The notes: a model not told the origin generated them from the sequence alone. A stretch of DNA of 64,000 bases from Burhinus oedicnemus (GCA_008921705.1 VFFE01007646.1:1588396-1652395), one strand, 5' to 3'. Shown: positions 39,401 to 49,270, counted from the first letter of the stretch. Numbers and translations are program-made.

Positions 39401-42160
39401 CTGCAACTAAGGAGTGGTTTTGGACATCCTCTCCATAAAGGCTGCAGCGTTAGTGTGAGTTTATTCACCATATGGACTGTGTCAGGCTTTGGCTTCATTT
39501 CAGAGCATCTGTAAGATGCTTCCTTAACCTCTCCTGTGTTTTTCTTCATAGCAATCGAATGAGCTTTATCTCACCAGAAAGAGACGGTATTAATTCAGCA
39601 AGAATATTTGCCAATTCAGTTTCCGGAGAAGAGGAAGAAAGTTACATTCATATGGTAATCTTCATTTTCACACAGCCATCCTTTGCTTTATTCTGCTCTG
39701 TCACATTGATGGAGAATGCAGAAGTTTGTTTTCTAAGAAAAAATGTTGAGGAGGTTTGTCCTTTGCCTTCTGTTTTTTTTTTTTTTAAAATGATGAAACG
39801 GTTTTAAACCCAAGACACTGGGACCAATTTACGGAGAGATAAGGGAAGCCCTTCTTCTGCTCTGCAGAACTCAGCTGTTCGCCCACGAATGTTGCTGAGC
39901 AGTTCCAAGAGATCACAGGGATCAGCCATATTTACATGAGAACTCATTAAGGCAAAGGAAAATTAAATCTTTTCACCTTTTAAAAGTGTGCCCTGCAAAA
40001 TCTCCTAGGAAATGACAGAAAGCCGTTAGTGCACTTCCTAAAGAAACACACCAAATATTGTGCAGAAACAGAACTCCCATTAAAGTCTCTTATTGCTTCT
40101 GCTTTGGCTGGTGGCACTAACCCCACTTCCCATCCCATGAAAGAAGAACATCTGGCTTTGTGGCTTCCTTTCCTTCATTCACTCTTTAGCCATATCTTGC
40201 AAAAGACCAGAATCTCAGTTTCCTTTGAATTTTAGGTGTAAATGGATCTCAAATTCCCTGATCTGAGCCAATGTCTACAGATTTGGCTCCATAGCCAAAG
40301 CCCAACAGCAGTGGCTATAGAAATATATTGCAAAACTGACCACAATCTTCATGAACCGTAGTCTCAAATTTTAACCCACACCTCTGTTAGATAAAAATCT
40401 GCTCAGGAGGGCAGTCCCAGTTGTAACTACTCCCCATTTAATTTTTCTAGTCAAATAAAATCTTCCATACATTTGTGGTCATCTGGGATTTTCCTGTGAT
40501 TAATTTTCAGTTGCTAGATTTGAACAGAACTATCACCCTTTCTTCAAATTTGTAGAACGATGGCCGTTAAAAGGGCACCCCTGCAAATCTGAGCCTTCCA
40601 AGGGCTTGGGCTGAGAAGCTGGGCATAAGTCCTTCCTGAGAACATTGAATGCAAATCACCTCTGGTTTGCCTGTGTTCCCATAATTACCAGGAGAAAAGG
40701 GCTCTCACAGGCTTTTTTTATGCCATCTCACAATTAATCAATGTTATCCTGTGGTTAGTCACCAAAAGGCACCCTTGGCGTAGAAAACTACGTGGGTGCT
40801 GACCCTCCTCACTTGCATTCTGCCAGATGAGTCTCCCACCTCACAACTGTAGTCCTGCTTCCTTTTAGGATCATGTTTTAAGAGCCTTAAAAGTTTCTCT
40901 TCTTTCCCGACAGGAACACAGACAGGCAACATCTCCATACAGTGGTGCTTTTCCATGGACAAGGAAATCTAACCTTGATTACTTAGCATTGGATTTTAAT
41001 TCTGCTTCCCCATCCCCTGTACAGAAGGTATGAGTCATCTGAAAAACCCCGCAGCCTCCTCTCTTTTTGTCTGCTGGGAGGAAAACAAGACCAAGAGTCA
41101 CACTCTGCTAGGTGCCCCAAGTATTGTGATGAAGCCAGTCGTGTTGCCAGCTGACTGCATTTGGGGCAGGCTCAAGATTAATATAATAAAAGCACTATTA
41201 GGGTGATGACAAGGTGGCCTTAGCATGACTCATAGGGATGCCATTAACACGAGCTCGGCAGAGGGCACAAGACCACACTGGGATGTGCAGCCGTGAGGGC
41301 TTGTGGGCAAGTTTGTTGGTGCTTGCAGGATCTCAGCATGCTCTTTCATTTTCATCAAGTCTCCACAAACCCTTTCCTCCTAGTTTCCCCCCAAATCTCT
41401 TTGCGGTAACAAGCGTACAGCCCATGATAAATTCACAGGGTAAAACTGTACCATCTCTTGTAACGTGGCAAACTGTGCATCTTTATTCTTGCATCACCAA
41501 AAGCATTTCAACTTCCTAAGCAATGCAGAGAAAATACGTTCCTTCTTCCAGAGAGCTTGTAACCTGCCCAGGTGGTGGGTAGGTGCCACTGCAACGCAAT
41601 GAACTGTTGTGGGTTTGGGCCGTTTTACATCCTGTGTATCATTTTCCCCATCAGCTAATACTCCTGGAGGCAAAAGACTCAAGACTCCTAAGCTTTCTTA
41701 TTTACCCCCCCCCTCCTCCCCGCAGTTAAAATGCAGTTAGGTTATCCCTGCAGCAGGATCACTCGGATGAGAAGAGAATGATTATCTGCATGGAAATAGC
41801 CAGAACAGCACGTTTCCCTCGCTCGCTGTGCTGGGCTGAGTGACAGGGTGACAGATGGATAATTATAGCTAAAGCAGGCTGTAAAGCAATGCTTTTGTCA
41901 GCTGATGTCACTGTGAGCTTCAAGGTGAAGTGAAGCAATCAAGGAACAAGGGAAAGGGAAAACAGTAAATCAAGTCAAGTTTCACTAGCATCCCTTTTCA
42001 ACCCTAAAATTGATACATTGGTTTTTTCCTCTCTCTCCCACAGAAACCTTTTCTCTCTGAGGAGCAGAGAGTGGACTATGTCCAGGTAGATGAACAGAAG
42101 ACTCAAGCTTTACAGAACACTAAGCAGGAATGGACAGATGAGAGGCAATCGAAAGTGTAA
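24099..42160 (+). CDS. GAB3: GAB3, GRB2-associated binding protein 3 (joined coding exons 2-10; exon 1 not in window)
   Basis: Docking adaptor of the GAB/DOS family, acting in the cytoplasm and at the inner plasma membrane below cytokine and growth-factor receptors; mammalian GAB3 is mainly haematopoietic. Nine exons join through canonical GT-AG introns into one frame of 575 codons plus TAA (42158-42160). With the missing exon 1 (about 25 residues) this gives about 600 residues, close to mammalian GAB3 (about 586). In order the product shows most of a PH domain, a Ser/Pro-rich linker, a PPPRPPKP SH3 ligand, YVPM and YIPM, a PxxxRxxKP GRB2 ligand, YNRM, YIHM, YLAL and YVQV. GAB3 is preferred over GAB1 and GAB2 because of the PH wording (RRGRMSGNPDVLEYYRN, EFQNNFVFIV), the DSWSNSDRSLEQ block, SPERDGINSAR and the C-terminal QEWTDERQSKV. 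Intron phases are 1, 2, 1, 0, 1, 2, 0, 0. Family and motif roles are established knowledge; the gene call comes from recalled similarity, not a search. Confidence 0.96.
24403..31521 (+). other. GAB3 intron 2 (7,119 nt)
   Basis: It is bounded by GTAGGA and CATTGCAG. It holds AT-rich and GC-rich patches, a run of 17 T at 29158-29174, and open frames of up to about 190 codons near 27.8-28.4 kb that occur on both strands and match nothing I know. No transposable element or extra exon was recognised. Confidence 0.9.
31522..31738 (+). CDS. GAB3: GAB3 exon 3: linker after the PH domain
   Basis: The acceptor CAG ends at 31521 and the donor GT is at 31739-31740. The exon is 217 nt; its first two bases complete a Gly codon begun in exon 2, and it ends two bases into an Arg codon. 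It encodes a low-complexity Ser/Thr/Pro/Ala linker (SVESLSHTTSSPQPSP and on), then the acidic stretch EETPSESESVFLPDYLFLSN and CESGKLSHN. The block around SESELLFLPDYLVLSNCETG is a recalled feature of mammalian GAB3, and the match here is close. The many Ser/Thr-Pro sites suggest phosphorylation-based regulation, which is inference. Only 457 bases separate it from exon 4. Confidence 0.95.
31739..32195 (+). other. GAB3 intron 3 (457 nt)
   Basis: A short intron between exons 3 and 4 with donor GTAGGT and acceptor CTCTGTGCAG; nothing else was seen in it. Confidence 0.95.
32196..32674 (+). CDS. GAB3: GAB3 exon 4: central region with GRB2 SH3 ligand
   Basis: This is the largest exon (479 nt), with acceptor CAG ending at 32195 and donor GT at 32675-32676. 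It opens with CDSWSNSDRSLEQTSSDDVFVDS, a block shared with mammalian GAB3. It contains a class II proline motif, PPPRPPKP, at 32509-32532, the expected site for a GRB2 SH3 domain. It ends VPRRISLSSLDNVRNWK; the RRIS around 32629 resembles a basophilic-kinase or 14-3-3 type site, as in other GAB proteins (inference). The exon ends one base into the Ala codon that exon 5 completes. The middle part, between the VFVDS block and IDKSQNPLPYG, looks least conserved against what I recall of the human protein. Confidence 0.95.
32675..35182 (+). other. GAB3 intron 4 (2,508 nt)
   Basis: Donor GTGAGT; ends in a strong pyrimidine tract and the CAGCAG tandem acceptor. No repeat or exon was recognised inside. 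Confidence 0.93.
35183..35238 (+). CDS. GAB3: GAB3 exon 5: 56-nt microexon-like exon with tandem CAGCAG acceptor
   Basis: The exon encodes ADMEGSSLRSRDKRLSLNL, counting the Ala codon shared with exon 4. The donor GT is at 35239-35240. The acceptor is CAGCAG at 35180-35185, so splicing can occur after 35182 (giving Lys-Ala-Asp) or after 35185 (giving Lys-Asp). Both keep the frame. A strong pyrimidine run (TTTTTTTTCC) lies just upstream. The basic RSRDKRLSL segment matches the RHRDKRLSL segment I recall from mammalian GAB3, which settles the exon despite its small size. Confidence 0.93.
35239..36388 (+). other. GAB3 intron 5 (1,150 nt)
   Basis: Donor GTAAGC; acceptor TTCTGAAG after a T/C-rich tract (TTTCTCTTTCTTTTCCTCCTT split over 36357-36378). 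Nothing further was seen. Confidence 0.93.
36389..36644 (+). CDS. GAB3: GAB3 exon 6: YVPM, YIPM and atypical GRB2 SH3 motif
   Basis: The acceptor AAG ends at 36388 and the donor GT is at 36645-36646. The exon is 256 nt, in phase 0 at its start. It starts PCRFSPLYSTASDSTEDSYVPM. Two YxxM motifs, YVPM at 36443-36454 and YIPM at 36506-36517, are the classical binding sites for the p85 SH2 domains of PI3-kinase. Near the end, 36608-36634 encodes P-x-x-x-R-x-x-K-P (PPVNRDLKP), the atypical ligand for the GRB2 C-terminal SH3 domain that is shared by GAB1, GAB2 and GAB3. Together with the exon 4 motif this gives the two expected GRB2 docking points. Confidence 0.97.
36645..37812 (+). other. GAB3 intron 6 (1,168 nt)
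   Basis: Donor GTAAGC and acceptor CTTGCAG. No repeat or exon was recognised. Confidence 0.93.
37813..37894 (+). CDS. GAB3: GAB3 exon 7: RPPPLDLRNLS region
   Basis: The exon is 82 nt, with acceptor CAG ending at 37812 and donor GT at 37895-37896 (TA|GTAAGT). It encodes SRPPPLDLRNLSTIREHAAVTRMWTVP. The RPPPLDLRN segment is a shared family signature, similar to the PTPLDLRNN segment of GAB2. The exon ends with TA, which joins the first base of exon 8 to make a Tyr codon. Read through without splicing, the same bases would give TAG, a stop, so this junction depends strictly on splicing. Confidence 0.94.
37895..39551 (+). other. GAB3 intron 7 (1,657 nt)
   Basis: Donor GTAAGT and acceptor TTTCTTCATAG. 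No repeat or exon was recognised. Confidence 0.93.
39552..39654 (+). CDS. GAB3: GAB3 exon 8: SPERDGINSAR block and YIHM
   Basis: The exon is 103 nt, with acceptor TAG ending at 39551 and donor GT at 39655-39656. Spliced to exon 7 it encodes YNRMSFISPERDGINSAR, then IFANSVSGEEEESYIHM. SPER-GINSAR is a strong GAB3-specific match. YIHM at 39643-39654 is a YxxM motif with acidic residues before the Tyr, as expected for a PI3-kinase p85 site; the mammalian counterpart I recall is YIEM. The Tyr of YNRM is split between exons 7 and 8. The exon ends exactly at the Met codon, phase 0. Confidence 0.95.
39655..40913 (+). other. GAB3 intron 8 (1,259 nt)
   Basis: Donor GTAATC and acceptor CTTTCCCGACAG. 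Contains a run of 14 T at 39773-39786; nothing else was seen. Confidence 0.93.
40914..41027 (+). CDS. GAB3: GAB3 exon 9: YLAL SHP2-type motif
   Basis: The exon is 114 nt, with acceptor CAG ending at 40913 and donor GT at 41028-41029; both ends are in phase 0. It encodes EHRQATSPYSGAFPWTRKSN and continues with LDYLALDFNSASPSPVQK. DYLALDF (Tyr codon at 40980-40982) is the first of the paired tyrosine motifs that bind the tandem SH2 domains of SHP2 (PTPN11) in GAB proteins. The NLDYLALDFN context matches GAB3 and GAB2. Confidence 0.96.
41028..42043 (+). other. GAB3 intron 9 (1,016 nt) with a cryptic acceptor-like site
   Basis: Donor GTATGA; acceptor CTCTCTCCCACAG. At 41705-41725 a C/T-rich tract ends in CGCAG, a second acceptor-like sequence 318 bases upstream of exon 10. 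Its use would meet a TAG stop within five codons in phase 0, so it is probably unused. Confidence 0.9.
42044..42160 (+). CDS. GAB3: GAB3 exon 10: C-terminus with YVQV SHP2-type motif and stop
   Basis: The acceptor CAG ends at 42043 after a long pyrimidine tract. The coding part is 38 codons plus TAA at 42158-42160. It encodes KPFLSEEQRVDYVQVDEQ and on to QEWTDERQSKV. VDYVQVDE (Tyr codon 42077-42079) is the second half of the bisphosphoryl SHP2-binding pair. The C-terminal QALQNTKQEWTDERQS is nearly invariant in GAB2 and GAB3, which fixes the end of the protein. Confidence 0.97.
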   Translation, partial: KPFLSEEQRVDYVQVDEQKTQALQNTKQEWTDERQSKV

Positions 42161-42642
42161 AGGAAGAAGATCTGGGATCTGGAGGATGGTTTTTTTTTTG
42201 CACTGGAACCACAACATTAATGAAGCAGCTATCACAGTAGAGTTCAAAGGCAGAGAGAGTTGTAAGATGCTTACGGTCTGTAAAGGAACGGCATTTTTAA
42301 TGGAAACCTTTGATTTCAGCTGGAAATAGTATGTTGAATGAGTGAGTGGTTCACTGATGATTGAAGTAATGCATTACCCTTTTTACTGCCCTTACCAGTA
42401 AGCTACATGGTACCATTTTCTGGCATGATTCTGCGACGAGTCGTACACTTAATGTTAACAAATCCACTACATGTTGCATTAATCTAGTTAGTCCTGCCTT
42501 CTCCCTCTGTTGCATAATTCCTAGTTGCTAAAGCTATTTTTTGATATTCCTACAAATACTGCGGGTGCTCAGAGTGCTTTTATGGCAGCGGGCATCTGAC
42601 AGGTATCGGTGACTAATCAACTAAGGGCTAAAATACTGAAAC

Positions 42643-42648
42643 AATAAA
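42643..42648 (+). promoter_or_regulatory. Proximal poly(A) signal candidate of GAB3
   Basis: AATAAA lies 483 bases after the stop codon and is followed by an AT-rich stretch with a T run. It is the first canonical hexamer after the coding end and would give a short 3' UTR. Confidence 0.4.
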
Positions 42649-43183
42649 AAGAACTTTTTGAATATATAGTGCTTAAGCAAAGAGAATTTTGGAAAATATT
42701 TTTCCCCTGGGTTTAAAAGGTCTGACTCTGAGCTGACGCTGTCAGAAACTCAAAACGGGACTGTGTACCCTACCGATGGGACTGAAACGCATGGTCTTTG
42801 ACCCTCTAGACGACAGTCATCATATTAAGCTGCTTCTCTCCATTGTGGCTCATACTTGTCGCCTTTCTGTCTGATTCCTACTGATGTTTTCTCCCCTGTC
42901 TTGAAGAGTGTCTTCGGCACAGCACAGCTGCTCCTCTAGCAGGAGGCTGCAGGCACACAGCTCTTGGCTGGCCAAAAAATAGAAAGGGAAGCTGTGAGCC
43001 TGTTTCTGCAAGTCTTGGGAGAACTGGCAAAGGATCAAGAATGCTTTCATCTCAACTGCAGAAGAAATGCCATTGGAATTGCTGGTAGCAGTCGTCAAAC
43101 TGATTGTTTTGCTAGACCCACCCCCAAAAAAAAGAGAATTAGGAAGTTCAGCGTGCTCCGAGAGAGGCTAGCAAGCCTGCCAA

Positions 43184-43189
43184 AATAAA
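43184..43189 (+). promoter_or_regulatory. Internal poly(A) signal candidate of GAB3
   Basis: AATAAA sits in CCAAAATAAAACAACAATG. Use of this site would give a 3' UTR of about 1 kb. There is no clear T- or GT-rich downstream element in the next 40 bases, so it is weaker than the other two. Confidence 0.25.
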
Positions 43190-46100
43190 ACAACAATGCG
43201 CTTACGCAGCGTGAGGACCTCTGGGTTCAGGAAGCTTATCTACCTTGGGACTTGTTACAGGCACTATCTCAGGATCACATATGTGTATAGTTTATAACAT
43301 ATTTAACTTTAAAAGCTTGGCTGCAATCTTTATTTTAAGGTGGCACACAGCCACTTGACTCATGGAAGTACGCAGCGCCGCTGAGTGACCCACACTGGAT
43401 TTGGTCTTGCAGGCTTCGCTGGTGCAGGCATGTCCCGCTAGCCATAGGAGGTCTGATCCTGTCAGCCAGGACGGACAGCCAGGACCCTTAGGAAAGATTT
43501 CCTCTTTGACAGTGCCAAGTCACTGGCCTCCCTTCACGTGCCTGTTGCCACCACGTTGTATTACTGTAATCTGACATCCCAAAAACGCTGATTTACCAAA
43601 CAGAGGCTGTAGAAATGTCATTGCAGGAACCACTGGTGTTTCCTTGAAGGCTTCTACTTGCTGTCCTCCGTGCACCCACTCTGCTTCAGCCTTTTGGGCG
43701 CTCTGGGAGGCTGAGACATGGCCGAGTCACACGTCCTGCTGGGAGAGGCAGCCTAGCTCACAGAAACGCCATTTTTCTCCTACCTCAAGAGAGCTGAACT
43801 GCTTGCAAGTCTCGCTGCCTCTTTAGAGCAAATAATACAAAACTGGGGATCCGTGGTGACCAGGCTCTTATTAGCTTACCCTGTGAGAACGACGAGGTTC
43901 ACCAGCGCCTTTATTGACTCTGGGGCAAACTGGGCACCCAGGCCTGCGGGCATAAAGTGTCCTGGACTAGAGCTGCTTGCAAACCCAGGGTTTATACCAC
44001 AGAGAGCTGACCGGCTGTTTCCTCCTCCTCCGCTCCCCGCCTTCCTCCAAAGCTCTAAAATGAAAGTTAATGTTCATAGAAGTTTGGAAAAGAATTCAGA
44101 CTTTTCCGTATAACCCTTGTCTGTCTGGTGTGAAAGTCAGTTTGTTAAACCCCGGTTGTTTTGGCCTAAAACGGATTTAGGAGAGCTGTGAGCAGCCGTG
44201 CCCTGGGTGTGGTGTTGCTGCAGGGGAAGTGGGTTTGGGGCGAGGTGGTGGAGGCCGGCGCCTCCCCGGAGGTGTTGGAGAGAGGTACGCAACGAAGGGC
44301 CACGCTTACAGACACGTTTGCCTTTCTGCTCGAAAGAGTTGCCTTTCTTGCAAGGTGTACAAATAACACACGTCACTGAAAGCTTTTGGTGGATGCTGCA
44401 GGACTGAAAGAGCTAAAAGACCAGTTAAGACCAGTAGGGGACAGGAAACATCCACAAAGGGCAGGTAAAATTACACTATGCTACTGCAGACCCCAAATTG
44501 CAGCGCGATGGCATGGCAGCCTCCGATGCGGATTGCAATAGCATACGGATCAGCTCACGTTTGGCAGGAGAGTTTCTTTTCATGCTATCAGAAGATCTCC
44601 TGAAGTGGAAAAACACCAAGTTATTGGAGACAACCGACTCGCTTGTTATTCTAGTCTATTGTAAAACTATTTAAACTTTGACAATCCTGGCTAACGGATC
44701 ATTCAGAGCTTTAGAAAAGAAGGAGCTCTATTGGTATTTTTTTTCCCCTAAAACGATATACCCATAGAGCTTGGCGGGGACTGTCCTTAGATCAGAATGG
44801 CCCCCTTCCGCGTGTCCCCTGCTTGCCCCCACCGCTTGCTTATCTTGATCAAACACTGCTCACTGGTTTCTAACTTTTACTTTTTAACTAAAAGCTACAT
44901 TTGGGGGTTTATTCAGAGTTTTCATTTAAGGTCTGGTTTTACCCACTGCTCTAGGCTCTGTGACATGCATTCTTGAGTAAGCACAATGCACAAAAGAGGA
45001 GCAATTAAAAAAATACCAAAACCAAAAGTTTTAAAAGCAGAGCAGTCCTCCCCCAAGGCTTTTATTTTTTTGTTTTAGTCAAATTCCACAATACTCCGAA
45101 GAGGGTAAAGAAGAGGAGGATGGTGGGAGGATGGCAAAGGCCAAATCTGCTGTGGCCACCCCATCATTGCAGATTTTAGTGTGAACGGAGCCGCAGCTGC
45201 CCCTGCTGTGGTACAGGACTGACGTACCTATGGGCTGCCAACCACGGCAGCCCAGGGCCAGCACCCGGAGAGCCTACGGGTGGGAGTGGAGGAATGGTAC
45301 AGAGCAAGAAGGAGGCACTCTTTAATTAAGTCTGTTCTTAAATGCTGATCCCTTGGCCAAAGAGGAAAGAAAACCTGTGAAAGCACCTGAAAACTGAGTC
45401 AGCTTTTGACAGCGTCGTGTCTGAAAATGTAGCCCAGGCAAAAGTTCTTGGTCAGCGCTGGCTCGGGGGTCAGCCAGGCACAGCCCTGGCAGTCTCTTCT
45501 TTCTGCTGTGGGTCTGTTATGTGGTTATTTGTATGTATTTCTGCTAAAAGTATCATGACAGCCGATGCAGAGAGACACTCTGCACCTAAATGAGCATGGG
45601 GTGGCCAGCGGTCCCTTAGGAAACCTGCCTCCTGGGGGAACCGGCATTGCTCAGGACTTGTAGCGTCTTCTCCGGCGCCGCTGGGGTTTCTCGTTCAAAA
45701 TGGAGAGGAGCGCTAAACAAGCAGAACCGTTTTTGCTTAATTGGAAATGTCACTCTGCGGAGTTGCCAGATGAAGCTGAGTTGCAGGACGATGTGGGAAA
45801 CAAACAAGCTAAATGGTTTCAGTCCTGTGGTTATTGTGAGGGTGATCGGCTGCTGGCGCGGCCGGTGAGTGAGCCGGCGTGCCAGCACCCAGGCACGGGA
45901 GGGAGGAAGGAGATCAGGGACGAGATGGATCTCTTTTACTGATTTTGTCTGTGGCCACTGAATACAGAAATAGCCTGCGTCGAATATCTGCTTGAAATGC
46001 ACCCTAAAGAATCCTAAAGATCTGAACTTCTTTCCTAGAGCGAGCAGGATTTCAGTAGTTTCTGGGAGTTACGCACGTTCCCCAGGTCTTTGCTCAGTTC

Positions 46101-46517
46101 GGATTTAATATGGCCTTATTCTGCAGTCTTTCAATGATCACGCATCTAAGCAAGGCATAGCAGGATCCAAGATTCATTTGCTTTTTGGACTGAACTGTAT
46201 TTTCCATTTATAATTCCTTTATTACAGGAGGCAGCATTAAATTCCTTACTGGCAGATAGGAACACTTTACCTGAGAAATGTCAACAGCCATTTAACTCCA
46301 GCCAGGTGTTTTCAGCCAGCTCACTTTTGCCAGCGGTAGCACCCGCTCTCTTCCATGTCGCTAATTACATCAGAGATGTACAGTTTGGAGTTGCATTCAC
46401 TTGAAGTGATTCAGTGGTTTAGTAATTCAAAGACCATCAGAAGCTGTGATGAGAATGAAGCACAGGGCAATGCCTTTCCTTTGTTCCCCTGTTCCGCAAA
46501 ACTTGCTCAGGTTTTTT

Positions 46518-46537
46518 AAAAAAAAAAAAAAAAAAAA
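46518..46537 (+). repeat. Poly(A) tract of 20 A preceded by 6 T
   Basis: Six T (46512-46517) are followed by 20 A (46518-46537). No target-site duplication or retroposed body was recognised. If the long GAB3 3' UTR is real, this tract would be transcribed. Confidence 0.9.
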
Positions 46538-46785
46538 GCCACCAAAATAGCAGACTTCTGCCATGTCAAAGCCAGAATATTTTTTGTTCAAATAAAAATA
46601 AACTTTTGTCTTGTGCAAATGAAGCATTATACGTTTTTTGTATTTGTAAATCTGTGGGGAAGCATTAAACAGTCATCTCTGTTGCGAAGGAGTAAGTCAT
46701 TGATAGAGGGAAGGGGCTCGCCTTCCTGATGTTTCATTGTAATGTTTGTTGTATATATTTGCACATTAAACTGTATCTTTTTTCT

Positions 46786-46791
46786 AATAAA
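46786..46791 (+). promoter_or_regulatory. Distal poly(A) signal candidate
   Basis: AATAAA lies in an AT-rich context (TTTTTTCTAATAAATTAAT) and is followed within 30 bases by TGTAGCTGTGATCTTT, a plausible GT-rich downstream element. A TGTA-type CFIm-like motif (TTGTATATA) lies about 35 bases upstream. This is the best formed poly(A) site after the gene and would define a long 3' UTR. Confidence 0.4.
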
Positions 46792-49250
46792 TTAATATAA
46801 AATGTAGCTGTGATCTTTAATTATTTTGACAAGCAAAGGTGCTCATGGGGAAAACCTCCGCATTTTTCATTTAATGCTTTTTCCACTTTTTTAAATCTCT
46901 TACTAGGCTGTGACTTGTTCATGGAAATTATTTGGATGCCAATTCAAACAAATTTATAAGCAAATTTCATACACCTGTGTGTCAGGAAGATTATTTGCGG
47001 GTGACTTGAGAAACAAAGAACGATGAAGTTGCGACCTGAGCCGGTGTCTGCATCCTCCTGGGGCCTGGGGAAGTCGCAGCCCTGCAGCCCGGCTCCTGCC
47101 CCTGCCCCTGCCGTAGCCCGGGGGCAGGAAGGGGCCGCACTTACTGACCGAGGACGTAGACCACAAGCACAAATTTGTTGAGCATATGCTCTGGGCTCGG
47201 ATACAAAGACTAGTTGTTACTTAACCTGATCCTTTAATTGCTCTGTGCTGAGGAGCGCAGTTGCTGTTAATGTAATTTCCACACGCGGCGAGCTGGGGAC
47301 GTGGGATCCTTTCAACATGCCCATCCCGGGATTTTGAAGATGAAACCAGGCAGTCCGTGGGAGCAGAGCTGAGCAAGCCTAGCTGCTAAGAAGCAAGGTA
47401 GTTTGGGAAATAGTTTAAGTATTGCTTCAGGCAAGTGTCACTTTTGGATCTGTGTGCTCTGTAATCCTGGCTGATAAACCCACTGCCGTGAATCGAGGGA
47501 CTTGTAGCGCTTCGAGAGCCATTGACGGAAACTTGGCTGCAGGACTCAAGAAACACAGACACGTGTAATTTAGATAAGCCTACGCCTGGGGGCTCGATAC
47601 AAGGGAACTGCGTGACATTTTGCGTTCAGTCTTACAGGCAGGGCAGGTCGGATAAATAAAAGGTCAGATAAAGTCTGACTGCCGGTTCGCAGGCTGCTTC
47701 CGTGTCCCCTCTCCAGCCAAGATGGGAACGGCTCTTTCTGCAGCGAGTCCTTCCCCAAAAAGTGACCTCCCTCTCCTGCACCAGCTCCCGAACCCTCAGA
47801 GGGAAGCGAGCCCTGCCAAAGCCACCACCATCCCTGCTGTAATGGCCCAGCGTGTCTCCACCGTGGGGTACTTCCCAGAGCAGCAGAGATGGTTGTCACG
47901 GAGGCTCCCAGCACCCCGAGCATCCCTGCGGGCAGGGACAGCCCGGCCCGTGGGAGCCAACACCCTCTGAGCTTGCGATCAAGAAATCGGGCTCTGCGAG
48001 TAAACGGTGCTGAAACGAAGCAGGACGGGGCTGCACAAAATTCAGGAAGCTCTCAGGCTTCTCACGCCTCTGTGCAAAGTGCTTTGGTGATTAGATAATA
48101 AGGGGGAAAAACTGACAGTATGACTGTGTAAGCACTTGGTAGAGGTTAGCCCCTCTAATCACATCCGCAGTTTCCAACCATGTAAAACACTTCCCTGAAG
48201 CAAAAAGCCGCAGAGCAGCCAGCCAGTTACCAAGCCCAGGTCATCTTCACAGGGCTGGAAACACAAACCCCTCCAAAAAGGCAGCAATTCCCTATCGCCC
48301 TGGTGCTTTTTTGCCTCTTTAACTCTTTTGGTTGAGTGCAGTTCCTTTGGTCTTTTTTAGCCTGAGATGCTCAACAGAGGACTACGTTAAAAATGGGCAT
48401 TCCTGTGTAATCGTGTCCATGCTGGGGACTATCAACGCAAGGACACAGGTCTTGAGATATCAGTGGTGATATCTCATGTCTCTCCAGTAGATCTCCAAGA
48501 GCTTCGGCGAAGGGACCTGTACTTTGTTTCTGATTTTTCATGCGTGCTTTGAGGGACGGTGACTCCCCCAGGGCTGGTGGCAGCAGCAGAGATGACACCC
48601 GGGTCTGCGGAGTCTTAGTCCTGCCCTTTTCACCAGCAACGAATGCGGGCGGCACGCTGTGTTTTGACAGGTCTTAAGATCTGCATTTCCCCATCAAACA
48701 GCATCTAAAGCGCCTCTTCCAGTTGTTTAGGGCAGAGAGCACAGAGGGACTGTGCTCTGCTGGTTATACATATCTATAGGGTGTCAGCAGCACCACATCC
48801 AGTGCTTAAACACGAAGGATGGGTCTGGCGGAGGCTCAGTCCCTTCCCACCCGGGGAGCTGATCCCGGGCCCTGTTGTAATGCAGGAGCGAGCAGGGAGT
48901 GACCCAACCTTTCATTCATTGTCCTGTTTTGTTCTGCTTTGGTATTTGATTTTCCCTTCACATCCGATTTTAGCATCAGCTCATTGTTACGCAGCCCCAG
49001 CACGCCCTGCTCTGCCGGCTCGGGAATCTCAGCCGTGTAAGAGCCTGAAAAGCCCTTGCTCCGCTGGTGGGCTCTCATGGAGGGCTTTAAAGCTTAACGC
49101 AGTTTGGGGGTGTTTTCCTTGCATGTGTTCGGGGTGGTTGTTGTTGCAGTTTGGTTTGCTTCTTTATCCCAAAATGTTCAGCGCTTTGTCCGGGAGCTCA
49201 ACTACTTGGAAGTGCCTCTGATTATGCCGCTATCTAGAGACGTCTGGTTT

Positions 49251-49270
49251 TGCTGCTGCTGCTGCTGTTG
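49251..49270. repeat. Short CTG/CAG trinucleotide run
   Basis: Six TGC units and one TGT unit in a row on the + strand. It is short and lies outside any recognised coding exon. Confidence 0.85.

Larger units (their letters stand above)
42161..46810 (+). other. GAB3: GAB3 3' untranslated region, extent uncertain
   Basis: Non-coding sequence follows the GAB3 stop. Candidate cleavage signals are AATAAA at 42643-42648, 43184-43189 and 46786-46791, with a cluster of AATAAA-like sites near 46590. The AT-rich end near 46700-46810 looks like a typical distal 3' UTR end. If the first signal is used the UTR is about 0.5 kb; if the last is used it is about 4.6 kb. A run of 20 A at 46518-46537 lies inside the long form. 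The stretch shows no convincing protein-coding exon on either strand. Confidence 0.45.
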
